Source: Variovorax sp. N23 (lineage in GTDB: Bacteria > Pseudomonadota > Gammaproteobacteria > Burkholderiales > Burkholderiaceae_C). Taken from it: DNA of 64,000 bases. The translations under genes and the position numbers were made by a program. The stretch spans positions 271,515-335,514 of the forward strand of contig NZ_JAOOPY010000006.1 in the NCBI RefSeq assembly GCF_025486315.1. Reading direction: 5' to 3'. Under the pieces are notes generated by a model that saw nothing but the letters and a program-made list of their open reading frames with translations, made no database searches and was not told the origin of the DNA. Below, one piece after another: positions 8,623 through 17,385 of this stretch; the first letter of the stretch is position 1, and each line of letters opens with the position of its first letter.

Positions 8623-9280
8623 AGGCTTCTTCGACCGCTGGTCGCGGCGCAAGCAGCAGGCGCGCGCGGAGGATGCGCCGGCGGTCGTCCCGGCCGAGGG
8701 GCCGCCCGATGCTGTACCACCCGCGCAGGCCGTGTCGACAGACGCACCACTGGTCGTCGCACCGCCCGCTCAACCCGGTGACCCGGACGCGCCGCCGCCG
8801 CCCACGCTGGCCGACACCACGTCACTCACCATCGACTCCGACTTCAAGCCCTTCCTCGCGAAGGGCGTGGCGCCCGAAGTCAAGAACGCCGCCTTCAAGA
8901 AGCTCTTCGCCGACCCGCACTTCAACGTGATGGACCGGATGGACATCTACATCGACGACTATTCCATCCCGTCGCCGCTGCCCGAGAGCGTGCTGCGCCA
9001 GATGGCGAGCGCGAAGTTTTTGAAGCTGTTCGACGAGGAGCCCGACGCCCCCGACGCCCCGCAAGCACAGGACGAGGCGGCCTCGCCAATGCCCGGAGTA
9101 ACCCCGAACGACGCTGCCGAGCCCGCCGTGGCACAGTCCGAGCCTTCCGCGGCCCTTCCCAGCCCGCTGGTTGCCGATGCGCAACCTGCCAGCCAACCGA
9201 CCGATGACCCAAACGCTGATCTGCGATTGCAACCAGACGATGCCGCTCGCGCCGAAGACGCTCGGCACCGCACTGGCTGA
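8615..9280 (+). CDS. DUF3306 domain-containing protein
   Basis: This 221-residue protein starts with the DUF3306 hallmark EGFFDRWSRRK and has an alanine/proline-rich linker. A conserved centre follows (SDFKPFLAKGVAPEVKNAAFKKLFADPHFNVMDRMDIYIDDYS), with HFNVMDRMDIYIDDY being the strongest family signature. The C-terminal third is acidic and probably disordered. It overlaps the DUF3305 gene by 8 bases and the ferredoxin-like gene by 77 bases, so the three are probably translationally coupled. A role in formate dehydrogenase maturation is inferred from context only. Confidence 0.85.
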   Translation: MSEGFFDRWSRRKQQARAEDAPAVVPAEGPPDAVPPAQAVSTDAPLVVAPPAQPGDPDAPPPPTLADTTSLTIDSDFKPFLAKGVAPEVKNAAFKKLFADPHFNVMDRMDIYIDDYSIPSPLPESVLRQMASAKFLKLFDEEPDAPDAPQAQDEAASPMPGVTPNDAAEPAVAQSEPSAALPSPLVADAQPASQPTDDPNADLRLQPDDAARAEDARHRTG

Positions 9281-11327
9281 AACGCTGCCCCTTCATTCCG
9301 CGCTGTGCCGCCGCGAGGCGAGCGCCTTCCAGCGCGCGATCCAGTCGGGCGACGACGTGATCGTCGCCTGCACCCAGGAACGCCGCCTCTTCGGCGAACT
9401 GGCCGAGCAGACGCCCGACGCCACCTCGCCCATCCACTTCGTCAACATCCGCGAGACTGGCGGCTGGAGCCGCGACGCGAAGCAGGCGATGCCGAAGATC
9501 GCCGCGCTGCTTGCCGCCGCGGCGCTGCCCGAACCCGACCCGGTCGCGACCGTGAGCTACGCCAGCCAGGGCCGGCTGCTGATCGTCGGCCCGCTCGACC
9601 AGGCCGAGCAGGCCGCCGCGCTGGTGGCCGACACGCTGGACGTCACCATCCTCTCGCAGGGCCCCGGCGTGGCCGGCGGCATGCAGGAGCGCCGCTGGCC
9701 AGTGGTCGCCGGGCGGGTCGATGCCTTCTCGGGCTGGCTCGGCGCGTTCAAGCTGCAGTGGACGCGCAGCAACGCGATCGACCTCGATCTGTGCACCCGC
9801 TGCAACGCCTGCGTCACCGCCTGTCCCGAACAGGCCATCGGGCTCGACTACCAGATCGACGAAGCCAGGTGCACGTCGCACCGCGACTGCGAGCGCGCCT
9901 GCACGGTGGCCGGCGCGATCCGCTTCGGCCGCGCGCCGGAGACGCTCGACGCCGCCTTCGACCTGGTGCTCGACCTCGGCGCCACGCCGCTGGTCGACTG
10001 GCACGCGCCGCCGCAAGGCTACTTCCGCCTGCCGGGCGGGCTCGGCACCGCCGAGGCGCTGCAGACGCTGCTGCGCCTGCGCGAGATGGTGGGTGAGTTC
10101 GAGAAGCCGAAGTTCTTCGACTACAAGCAGAAGCTCTGCGCCCACAGCCGCAACGAGCAGATCGGCTGCAACGCCTGCGTCGAGGTGTGCTCGGCGCATG
10201 CCATCTCGAGCGACAAGGAACGCCAGCGCATCGTCGTCAACCCCAACCTGTGCGTGGGCTGCGGCGCCTGCACCACGGTCTGCCCGACCGGGGCGCTGGG
10301 CTACACCTACCCGCGCGCGCCCGACCAGGGTCTCAAGCTGCGCACCCTGCTCGCCACCTACGCCAAGGCCGGCGGGCGCGAGCCGGCACTGCTGCTGCAC
10401 AGCCAGGAGGCCGGCCAGGCGCTGGTCGAGCAACTCGGCCGGCAGGCGCAACTCGGCCGCGCGAACGGCGTGCCGGCCCGGGTGATCCCGGTCGCGCTGT
10501 GGCATGCCGCCAGCACCGGCATCGACCTGTGGCTGAGCGCGGTCGCCTTCGGCGCCACGCAGGTCGCGGTGCTGTCGACCGGCGAGGAAGCGCCGGACTA
10601 CCTTGCGGCGCTGAAGCAGCAGATGGACATCGCCGAAGCGTTGCTGCGCGGGTTGGGCTACGCCGGCACGCATTTCCAGCTGATCGAGGCGCGCACGCCG
10701 GCCGCGCTCGATGCCGCGCTGGCAGCGCTCGGCCAGACCCGGCAGCAGGTGCCGGCGCAGGCGGCCCGCTTCGCCGTGGGCGCCGACAAGCGCAGCACGC
10801 TGGAGATGACGCTCGACCATCTGATGGATACCGCCCCGGCGCTGCAGGCGCGCGACGGTGATGCACCGATCGCACTCGCGATCCCGCTGCCGGCCGGCTC
10901 GCCCTTCGGTGCGATCACCGTCGACAAGGCCACCTGCACCCTGTGCCTGGCCTGCGTCAGCGCCTGCCCGGCCAGCGCCCTGCAGGACAACCAGAACGCG
11001 CCGCAGCTGCGCTTCGTCGAGAAGAACTGCGTGCAGTGCGGCCTCTGCGAGAGCACCTGCCCGGAGAACGCCATCCAGCTCGTGCCGCGCCTGCTGGCCG
11101 CCCCCGAGCGCCGCCAGCCCGTGGTGTTGAACGAGGCCCAGCCCTGGGCCTGCATCCGCTGCAGCAAGCCCTTCGGCACCGTGAAGGCCATCGAGGCGAT
11201 GCTCGGCAAGCTCTCTGGCCACGCGATGTTCCAGGGCGAGGCGCTGGAGCGCCTGAAGATGTGCAGCGACTGCCGGGTCATCGACCTCTACAGCGCCTCC
11301 AACGAACAGAAAATCACCCCGCTATGA
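9204..11327 (+). CDS. Multi-cluster 4Fe-4S ferredoxin-type protein of the formate dehydrogenase locus
   Basis: The 707-residue protein contains several ferredoxin-like CxxCxxC motifs. CTRCNACVTACP and CTSHRDCERAC lie near residues 195-235, CNACVEVC and CVGCGACTTVCP near 320-365, CTLCLACVSACP and CVQCGLCESTCP near 580-620, and CIRC and CSDC near the end. It should bind several [4Fe-4S] clusters. I chose the ATG at 9204 because it gives a conserved-looking start (MTQTLICDCNQTMPL); an ATG at 9171 would add 11 residues. There is no signal peptide, so it is cytoplasmic. It lies between DUF3306 and the TorD-type chaperone, and their ends overlap. Electron transfer or cluster assembly for formate dehydrogenase is likely, but which one is unknown. 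Confidence 0.85.
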   Translation: MTQTLICDCNQTMPLAPKTLGTALAETLPLHSALCRREASAFQRAIQSGDDVIVACTQERRLFGELAEQTPDATSPIHFVNIRETGGWSRDAKQAMPKIAALLAAAALPEPDPVATVSYASQGRLLIVGPLDQAEQAAALVADTLDVTILSQGPGVAGGMQERRWPVVAGRVDAFSGWLGAFKLQWTRSNAIDLDLCTRCNACVTACPEQAIGLDYQIDEARCTSHRDCERACTVAGAIRFGRAPETLDAAFDLVLDLGATPLVDWHAPPQGYFRLPGGLGTAEALQTLLRLREMVGEFEKPKFFDYKQKLCAHSRNEQIGCNACVEVCSAHAISSDKERQRIVVNPNLCVGCGACTTVCPTGALGYTYPRAPDQGLKLRTLLATYAKAGGREPALLLHSQEAGQALVEQLGRQAQLGRANGVPARVIPVALWHAASTGIDLWLSAVAFGATQVAVLSTGEEAPDYLAALKQQMDIAEALLRGLGYAGTHFQLIEARTPAALDAALAALGQTRQQVPAQAARFAVGADKRSTLEMTLDHLMDTAPALQARDGDAPIALAIPLPAGSPFGAITVDKATCTLCLACVSACPASALQDNQNAPQLRFVEKNCVQCGLCESTCPENAIQLVPRLLAAPERRQPVVLNEAQPWACIRCSKPFGTVKAIEAMLGKLSGHAMFQGEALERLKMCSDCRVIDLYSASNEQKITPL

Positions 11328-11947
11328 GCGACGTCACGCCCCCCGTTTCTTCCGCCCTCGACGAGGAGATCGCCCGTGCCGAGCTCTACGGCCTGCTCGC
11401 GCGGCTCTGGTATGCGGCGCCCGATGCTGGTCTGCTCGACGCGCTGCAGGTCGCCGTCACCGAGGCGCCCGCGTCCGGCGCCTTCCTCGAGGAGCCGTGG
11501 CGCGCGCTGGTCGGCGTGGCGCGCGGCATGGACGCCGCGGCGGCGCACGCCGAGTACGACGTGCTCTTCGGCGGCATGGGCAAGCCCGAGGTGTACCTCT
11601 TCGGCTCCCATTACCTCAGCGGCTTCCTCAACGACAAGCCGGTGGCGCAGTTGCGCAACGACCTCGACGCGCTGGGCCTGGCGCGGGAGGAGGGCATCTA
11701 CGAAACCGAGGACCACGTCGCCTTCCTGTTCGAGGTGATGCGCTACCTGATCGCCGGCGACGACGTGGCCGTCGCCAACCTGACGCAGCAGCGCGCCTTC
11801 TTCGCCACGCACGTGATGCCCTGGCTGCCGGCGCTGTGTGACGCGGTGGCACAACACCCGAAGGCGCATCTTTACGCAGCGCTGGCCGGTTTCACGCGGG
11901 CCTTCGTCGAGGTCGAGGCGCAGGGCTTCGAGATGCTCGACGCCTGA
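11324..11947 (+). CDS. TorD/DmsD-family molybdoenzyme chaperone
   Basis: This 207-residue, mainly helical protein belongs to the TorD/NarJ-like chaperones that hold a cofactor-free molybdoenzyme and guard its Tat signal peptide until it is folded. The family hallmarks visible are the N-terminal RAELYGLLARLWYAAP, the central EYDVLFGGMGKPEVYLFGSHYLSGFLNDKPV, and E-x-x-D-H in YETEDHVAFLFEVMRYLI. Its ATG overlaps the preceding stop as ATGA. It lies just upstream of a short Tat protein and FdhA, so FdhA is its probable client. It is closer to a formate dehydrogenase-specific TorD type than to NarJ, though I cannot rank the subfamilies without alignment. Confidence 0.9.
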   Translation: MSDVTPPVSSALDEEIARAELYGLLARLWYAAPDAGLLDALQVAVTEAPASGAFLEEPWRALVGVARGMDAAAAHAEYDVLFGGMGKPEVYLFGSHYLSGFLNDKPVAQLRNDLDALGLAREEGIYETEDHVAFLFEVMRYLIAGDDVAVANLTQQRAFFATHVMPWLPALCDAVAQHPKAHLYAALAGFTRAFVEVEAQGFEMLDA

Positions 11948-12047
11948 ATGGCGCACTGGTGTGGTGGGGCTTCAGGGTCTCGACTAGTATCCAGACGTAT
12001 GTAATTGAGTTCATATCTGGTTTTCGCCAGCCACTCCTGGAGTTTTG

Positions 12048-12275
12048 ATGCAGGACAGCCAATCGAAGGAGCCCATGCCGGGCTCGCGCCGCACCTTTTT
12101 CGTGGGTGCCGCAACCGTGGGTGCGGTCGCCGCCGTGGTGGCCGCCTTGCCGCAGGTCACCGAATCGCCGGTCGCCGCCGAGGCCGCCCCGGCGCTGCCG
12201 CCCGCACCGGACAACGGGGGCGGGTACTCGCTGAGCGAGCACGTCAAGCGCTACTACCGCACCGCCGCGGCCTGA
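12048..12275 (+). CDS. Short twin-arginine signal protein of formate dehydrogenase locus
   Basis: This 75-residue protein begins with MQDSQSKEPMPGS and then a twin-arginine motif (SRRTFFVGAATVGAVAA) and a hydrophobic stretch. The C-terminal part contains YSLSEHVKRYYRTAAA. It matches the small 'formate dehydrogenase region TAT target' type (TIGR02811-like), which usually lies between the chaperone and FdhA genes. A clear CTGGAG ribosome site precedes the ATG at 12048. It may be exported with, or piggy-back on, the FdhA-FdhB complex. Its exact role is not known. Confidence 0.85.
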   Translation: MQDSQSKEPMPGSRRTFFVGAATVGAVAAVVAALPQVTESPVAAEAAPALPPAPDNGGGYSLSEHVKRYYRTAAA

Positions 12276-12288
12276 GGAACGCACCACC

Positions 12289-15288
12289 ATGCTGTTGACC
12301 AAGAAGTCCCCCGGTGCCGTGCGTGCCGGCCAGGCCACCGCCCCTTCCGCCTCTGCCGGCGCCTCCCCGTTCATCCACAGCCTGCGCCGCGGGCTGTCGA
12401 ATGCCCTGCCGACGATGGACCGCCGCGCCTTCCTGCGCCGCTCGGGCCTGGGTGTCGGTGTCGGCCTCGCCGCCACCCAGCTCACGCTGATCCGCAAGGC
12501 GAACGCCGCCGATGCGAGCCGCCCGACGGCCGTCGGCAAGGGCAAGATCGAAGTCAAGCGCACCGTCTGCTCGCACTGTTCGGTCGGCTGCGCGGCGGAT
12601 GCCGTCGTCGAGAACGGCGTCTGGGTGCGCCAGGAAGCGGTGTTCGATTCGCCCATCAACCTCGGCGCGCATTGCGCCAAGGGCGCGGCATTGCGCGAGC
12701 ACGGCCATGGCGAATACCGCCTGCGCTATCCGATGAAGCTGGTCAACGGCAAGTACGAACGCATCAGTTGGGACACCGCGCTCGACGAGATCACCGCCAA
12801 GATCAAGGACCTGCGCCAGGCCAGCGGCCCCGATTCGGTCTACTGGATCGGTTCGTCCAAGCACAGCAACGAGCAGGCCTACCTGCTGCGCAAGTTCGTC
12901 AGCTTCTTCGGCAGCAACAACTGCGACCATCAGGCGCGCATCTGCCACTCGACCACCGTCGCGGGCGTGGCGAACACATGGGGCTACGGTGCCATGACCA
13001 ATTCGTACAACGACATGCGCAACGCCAAGGTGGCGCTGTACATCGGCTCGAACGCGGCCGAGGCGCACCCGGTGAGCATGCTGCACCTGCTGCATGCCAA
13101 GGAAAACGGCTGCAAGGTGATCGTGGTCGACCCGCGCTACACCCGCACCGCGGCCAAGTCCGACGAGTACGTGCGCATCCGCTCCGGCTCGGACATCGCT
13201 TTCCTGTTCGGCGTGCTGCACCACATCTTCAAGAACGGCTGGGAAGACAAGAAGTACATCAACGACCGGGTCTTCGGCATGGACAAGGTCCGCGAAGAAG
13301 TGCTTGCCAAGTGGACACCGGACAAGGTCGAAGAAGCCTGCGGCGTGAAGGAAGCGCAGGTGCTGAAGGTCGCGACCTGGCTCAACGAGAACCGCCCCGG
13401 CACCATCGTCTGGTGCATGGGCCAGACCCAGCACACCATCGGCAACGCGATCGTGCGTGCCTCCTGCATCCTGCAGCTGGCCCTGGGCAACGTGGGCAAG
13501 AGCGGCGGCGGCACCAACATCTTCCGCGGCCACGACAACGTGCAGGGCGCGACCGACGTCGGCCCCAACCCCGATTCGCTGCCCGGCTACTACGGCCTGG
13601 TCGAAGGCTCTTGGAAGCACTTCGCCAAGGCGTGGGGCGTGGACTTCGAGTGGATCAAGAAGCAGTTCGCGTCGCCCGCGATGATGAGCAAGCCCGGCAT
13701 CACGCTGTCGCGCTGGATCGACGGCGTGCTCGAGAAGAACGAGCTGATCGACCAGGACTCGAACCTGCGCGGCGTCTTCTACTGGGGCCATTCGCCCAAC
13801 TCGCAGACCCGCGGTCTGGAGATGAAGCGGGCGATGGACAAGCTCGACCTGCTGGTCGTGGTCGACCCGTACCCGTCGGCGACGGCGGCCATGGCCGCCA
13901 TGCCCGGCCGCGCGGAAGACCAGAACCCGAACCGCGCCGTCTATCTGCTGCCGGCCTGCACCCAGTTTGAGACCAGCGGTTCGTGCACCGCGTCGAACCG
14001 CTCGCTGCAATGGCGCGAGAAGGTGATCGAGCCGCTGTGGGAAAGCCGCAGCGACCACATGATCATGCAGCAGTTCGCCGACCGCCTGGGCTTCGGCAAG
14101 GAACTGAGCAAGAACTACAAGATGCAGAAGGTCAACGGCATGGACGAGCCGGTGCCCGACGACATCCTGCGCGAGATGAACCGCTCGGTGTGGACCATCG
14201 GCTACACCGGCCAGAGCCCCGAGCGCCTGCAGGCCCACATGCGCAACATGGGCGCCTTTGACGTGAAGACGCTCAAGGCCAAGGGTTCGGTGAAAGACAA
14301 GGTCAACGGCTACGACATCGCCGGCGACTACTTCGGCCTGCCGTGGCCCTGCTGGGGCACGCCCGAGTTCAAGCACCCGGGTTCGCCCAACCTGTACGAC
14401 ACGTCCAAGCACGTGATGGACGGCGGCGGCAACTTCCGCGCGAACTTCGGTGTGGAGCGCGACGGGCAGAACCTGCTGGCCGAAGACGGCTCCTATTCGT
14501 TGGGCGCCGACATCACGACCGGCTACCCCGAGCTCGACCACCTGCTGCTGAAGAAGCTCGGCTGGTGGGACGAACTCAACGAGACCGAGAAGAAGGAAGC
14601 CGACGGCAAGAACTGGAAGACCGACAACTCCGGCGGCATGATCCGCGTGTTCATGAAGAACCACGGCTGCCACCCGTTCGGCAACGCCAAGGCACGTGCC
14701 GTCGTCTGGAACTTCCCCGACCCGATTCCGCAGCACCGCGAGCCGCTCTACGGCAACCGGCCGGACCTGATGGTCAAGTACCCGACGCACGACGACAAGA
14801 TGGCGTTCTGGCGGTTGCCCACGCTGTACAAGACCATCCAGCAGAAGAACATCGCCGACAAGGTGGCCGACAAGTTCCCGCTGGTGCTCACCTCGGGCCG
14901 GTTGGTCGAGTACGAAGGCGGCGGCGAAGAGACGCGCTCGAACCCCTGGCTGGCCGAACTGCAGCAGGAGATGTTCATCGAGATCAACCCGCAGGTGGCG
15001 GCCTCGAAGGGCATCCAGAACGGCGGCCGTGCCTGGGTCCACACGCCGACGGGCGCTAAGCTCAACGTGCAGGCCCTGGTGACCGAGCGCGTCGGGCCCG
15101 ACACCGTCTTCATGCCGTTCCACTTCTCCGGCCACTGGCAGGGCGCAGACATGCTGCCTTACTACCCCGCCGGCGCGCACCCGATCGTGCGCGGCGAGGC
15201 GATCAACACCGGCACCACGTACGGCTACGACAGCGTGACGATGATGCAAGAAACGAAAACGACGATCTGCAACGTCGAGAAAGCCTAA
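12289..15288 (+). CDS. fdhA: Formate dehydrogenase alpha subunit, Tat-exported, Cys-type
   Basis: This is the 999-residue catalytic subunit of a membrane-bound, periplasm-facing formate dehydrogenase. A Tat signal is present (DRRAFLRRSGLG, Arg45-Arg46). The long n-region means the true start could be Met43. The [4Fe-4S] cysteines are at 94, 97, 101 and 129. The active-site segment reads DHQARICHSTTVAG with Cys219 where E. coli FdnG has selenocysteine, followed by the catalytic His. MGD-binding blocks include GSNAAEAHPVSMLH and RGHDNVQGATDVGPN. FdhB, a small lipoprotein and FdhC follow with small gaps or overlaps. It oxidises formate to CO2 and passes electrons to FdhB. There is no in-frame UGA, so it does not need selenocysteine insertion. 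Confidence 0.96.
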   Translation: MLLTKKSPGAVRAGQATAPSASAGASPFIHSLRRGLSNALPTMDRRAFLRRSGLGVGVGLAATQLTLIRKANAADASRPTAVGKGKIEVKRTVCSHCSVGCAADAVVENGVWVRQEAVFDSPINLGAHCAKGAALREHGHGEYRLRYPMKLVNGKYERISWDTALDEITAKIKDLRQASGPDSVYWIGSSKHSNEQAYLLRKFVSFFGSNNCDHQARICHSTTVAGVANTWGYGAMTNSYNDMRNAKVALYIGSNAAEAHPVSMLHLLHAKENGCKVIVVDPRYTRTAAKSDEYVRIRSGSDIAFLFGVLHHIFKNGWEDKKYINDRVFGMDKVREEVLAKWTPDKVEEACGVKEAQVLKVATWLNENRPGTIVWCMGQTQHTIGNAIVRASCILQLALGNVGKSGGGTNIFRGHDNVQGATDVGPNPDSLPGYYGLVEGSWKHFAKAWGVDFEWIKKQFASPAMMSKPGITLSRWIDGVLEKNELIDQDSNLRGVFYWGHSPNSQTRGLEMKRAMDKLDLLVVVDPYPSATAAMAAMPGRAEDQNPNRAVYLLPACTQFETSGSCTASNRSLQWREKVIEPLWESRSDHMIMQQFADRLGFGKELSKNYKMQKVNGMDEPVPDDILREMNRSVWTIGYTGQSPERLQAHMRNMGAFDVKTLKAKGSVKDKVNGYDIAGDYFGLPWPCWGTPEFKHPGSPNLYDTSKHVMDGGGNFRANFGVERDGQNLLAEDGSYSLGADITTGYPELDHLLLKKLGWWDELNETEKKEADGKNWKTDNSGGMIRVFMKNHGCHPFGNAKARAVVWNFPDPIPQHREPLYGNRPDLMVKYPTHDDKMAFWRLPTLYKTIQQKNIADKVADKFPLVLTSGRLVEYEGGGEETRSNPWLAELQQEMFIEINPQVAASKGIQNGGRAWVHTPTGAKLNVQALVTERVGPDTVFMPFHFSGHWQGADMLPYYPAGAHPIVRGEAINTGTTYGYDSVTMMQETKTTICNVEKA

Positions 15289-15297
15289 GGACTGGCC

Positions 15298-15918
15298 ATG
15301 GCACGAATGAAATTTGTCTGCGATGCCGAGCGTTGCATCGAGTGCAACGGCTGCGTCACGGCCTGCAAGAACGAGAACGAGGTGCCGTGGGGCGTGAACC
15401 GCCGCCGCGTCGTCACGCTCAACGACGGGGTGCCGGGCGAGAAGTCGATCTCGGTGGCCTGCATGCATTGCTCCGACGCGCCCTGCATGGCGGTCTGCCC
15501 GGTGCAGTGCTTCTACCGCACCGAAGAAGGCGTGGTGCTGCACGACAAGGATGTCTGCATCGGCTGCGGCTACTGCTCGTACGCCTGCCCCTTCGGCGCG
15601 CCGCAGTTCCCGACGCAGGGCACCTTCGGCGCCCGCGGCAAGATGGACAAGTGCACCTTCTGCGCCGGCGGCCCCGAGGCCAACGGCTCCGAAGCCGAGT
15701 TCGAGAAGTACGGCCGCAACCGCCTGGCCGAAGGCAAGCTGCCGGCCTGCGCCGAGATGTGCTCGACCAAGGCCCTGCTGGCCGGCGACGGCGACGTGGT
15801 GGCCGACATCTTCCGCACCCGCGTGCTGCACCGCGGCAAGGGCGCCGAAGTGTGGGGCTGGGGCACCGCCTACGGTTCGCAGCAGGCGGGCACGCCGACC
15901 AACGGGGTCAAGCAATGA
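15298..15918 (+). CDS. fdhB: Formate dehydrogenase iron-sulfur (beta) subunit
   Basis: The 206-residue electron-transfer subunit carries electrons from FdhA to the cytochrome b subunit. Four cysteine groups of the 4x[4Fe-4S] dicluster type are visible: CDAERCIECNGCVTAC, CMHCSDAPCMAVCP, CIGCGYCSYACPFGAPQFP, and a last group with CTFC plus CAEMC. It has no signal peptide of its own, so it should be exported with FdhA through the Tat pathway. The stop overlaps the next start as ATGA. It is shorter than E. coli FdnH and lacks the C-terminal transmembrane helix of that protein, so contact with the membrane is presumably through FdhC. Confidence 0.95.
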   Translation: MARMKFVCDAERCIECNGCVTACKNENEVPWGVNRRRVVTLNDGVPGEKSISVACMHCSDAPCMAVCPVQCFYRTEEGVVLHDKDVCIGCGYCSYACPFGAPQFPTQGTFGARGKMDKCTFCAGGPEANGSEAEFEKYGRNRLAEGKLPACAEMCSTKALLAGDGDVVADIFRTRVLHRGKGAEVWGWGTAYGSQQAGTPTNGVKQ

Positions 15919-16163
15919 GCCGCGCCGGCATCGTTGCGATGGCGCTGACCGGCTGCGCGCTGGTCTCAGCCTGCGGCGAGAAGCCGCAGACCAACGCGCA
16001 GGGCGTCAAGTACGACGCCGTGCCCTGGAGCGGCACCGGCGAGCAGGCCAACACCGGCACGGTCTTCACGGCCCCCGGCTGGAAGGTCGGCGACAAGACC
16101 GCCTGGGAACAGCAGATCAAGACCCGCATGCTGGGCCAGAACGAATACAACAAAGAGAACTGA
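15915..16163 (+). CDS. Small lipoprotein in the formate dehydrogenase operon
   Basis: The 82-residue product begins with MSRAGIVAMALTGCALVSAC. This is a signal peptide ending in a lipobox (LVSAC), so the mature protein would be lipid-anchored at Cys20 with about 63 residues outside the cytoplasm. The mature part has WSGTGEQANTGT and several Trp residues but no cofactor motif. Its ATG overlaps the fdhB stop and it ends 10 bases before fdhC, so it is certainly co-transcribed with the enzyme. I do not recognise a named family. A structural or assembly subunit at the periplasmic face is the simplest reading. Confidence 0.8.
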   Translation: MSRAGIVAMALTGCALVSACGEKPQTNAQGVKYDAVPWSGTGEQANTGTVFTAPGWKVGDKTAWEQQIKTRMLGQNEYNKEN

Positions 16164-16173
16164 GCGAGGCCAC

Positions 16174-17385
16174 ATGAGACATGTGCTGACGACAGCTTCC
16201 CTGGTTCTGGCGATGGCGCTCGGCGTCGGCACGGCTGCGGCGCAAGCGCCCGGTGCTTCCGTGAGCGGCACCGTCACCGAGGCGCCGGCCACCACGCCTG
16301 CGCCCGTGAACGGCGGCATCCGCAGCCAGAACATCTTCGACGTCAAGCCAGAGGCCAGCGCCGACCCCAACTACCTGAACCAGACCAACGGCGAGCGCGC
16401 CAAGGTGCAGCCGGGCAACAACGCGCCGATGTGGCGCCAGGTGGGGCAGGGCACGACCGGCTACAGCAGCCTGCCCAAGAGCGAGGCCCCCGAGGCCGGC
16501 AACCTGATCCAGCCCTTCGTGCAGTACCCCGGCTCGCGTTACACCAATGCGGGTGAGGCCTGGCGGCAGGTGCGCAACGACTGGATCATCCCCTACGGCG
16601 CGGCGCTGCTCTTCGTCACGCTGCTGGCGCTGGCCATCTTCTATTTCACGCGCGGCACCATCGGGCTGCATGGCTCCGAGACTGGCCGGAAGATCGAACG
16701 CTTCACGCCCTTCGAGCGCGCCACGCACTGGTCGAACGCCATCGCCTTCGTCACGCTGGCCATCTCCGGCATCGTGATGGCCTTCGGCAAGTTCTTCCTG
16801 CTGCCGATCCTCGGCGGCGCGATCTTCGGCTACCTGACCTACGCGCTGAAGACCATCCACAACTTCGTTGGCCCGCTGTTCGTGGTGACGACCATCTTCA
16901 TGATCGTCACCTTCATCCGCAGCAACTGGCCCACCATGGCTGACCTGAAATGGCTGCGCCATGCCGGCGGTTTGTTCGGCGGCAAGGAAGTCCCGTCCCA
17001 CCGCTTCAATGCCGGCGAGAAGGCCGTGTTCTGGGGCGGTGTGCTGTTCCTCGGCACCTTTGTGATCGGCTCGGGCCTGTTCCTCGACAAGCTGCTGCCG
17101 GGCTTCGTCTACACCCGCGGCGAGATGCAGATCGCGCACATGGTCCATGCCGTGGCCACGCTGTGCATGACGGCGATGATCATGGGCCACATCTACATCG
17201 GCACGCTGGGCATGTCGGGCGCCTACAAGGCCATGCGCACCGGTTATGTGGACGAGACCTGGGCCAAGGAGCACCACGAACTCTGGTACGACGACATCGT
17301 GGCCGGCAAGATCCCGGCGCAGCGCTCGACCGACGCTCGCTCGACTCCGGCACGCAGCGTGCCGGCCGAAGGAACCCCCTCATGA
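16174..17385 (+). CDS. fdhC: Formate dehydrogenase gamma subunit, cytochrome b
   Basis: This 403-residue membrane subunit anchors FdhAB and passes electrons to quinone. After a cleavable-looking signal peptide (ending at AAAQAPG) comes a roughly 120-residue Ala/Pro-rich periplasmic segment. Four or five transmembrane helices follow from about residue 135 on. Candidate haem b ligands are the histidines in ERATHWSNA, KTIHNFVGP, AHMVHAVA and MGHIYIG, the usual pattern of FdnI-type subunits. The extra N-terminal region makes it longer than E. coli FdnI (about 217 residues), as is common in beta- and alphaproteobacteria. A GAGCGAGG site precedes the ATG. The stop overlaps the next gene as ATGA. 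Confidence 0.93.
   Translation: MRHVLTTASLVLAMALGVGTAAAQAPGASVSGTVTEAPATTPAPVNGGIRSQNIFDVKPEASADPNYLNQTNGERAKVQPGNNAPMWRQVGQGTTGYSSLPKSEAPEAGNLIQPFVQYPGSRYTNAGEAWRQVRNDWIIPYGAALLFVTLLALAIFYFTRGTIGLHGSETGRKIERFTPFERATHWSNAIAFVTLAISGIVMAFGKFFLLPILGGAIFGYLTYALKTIHNFVGPLFVVTTIFMIVTFIRSNWPTMADLKWLRHAGGLFGGKEVPSHRFNAGEKAVFWGGVLFLGTFVIGSGLFLDKLLPGFVYTRGEMQIAHMVHAVATLCMTAMIMGHIYIGTLGMSGAYKAMRTGYVDETWAKEHHELWYDDIVAGKIPAQRSTDARSTPARSVPAEGTPS

Noticed and set aside
12244..15915. A 1223-codon open frame on the minus strand opposite fdhA and fdhB
   Set aside because: It mirrors high-GC codon structure of the real genes, has biased His/Arg/Val/Gly content and no domain. Similar antisense frames lie opposite most genes here.
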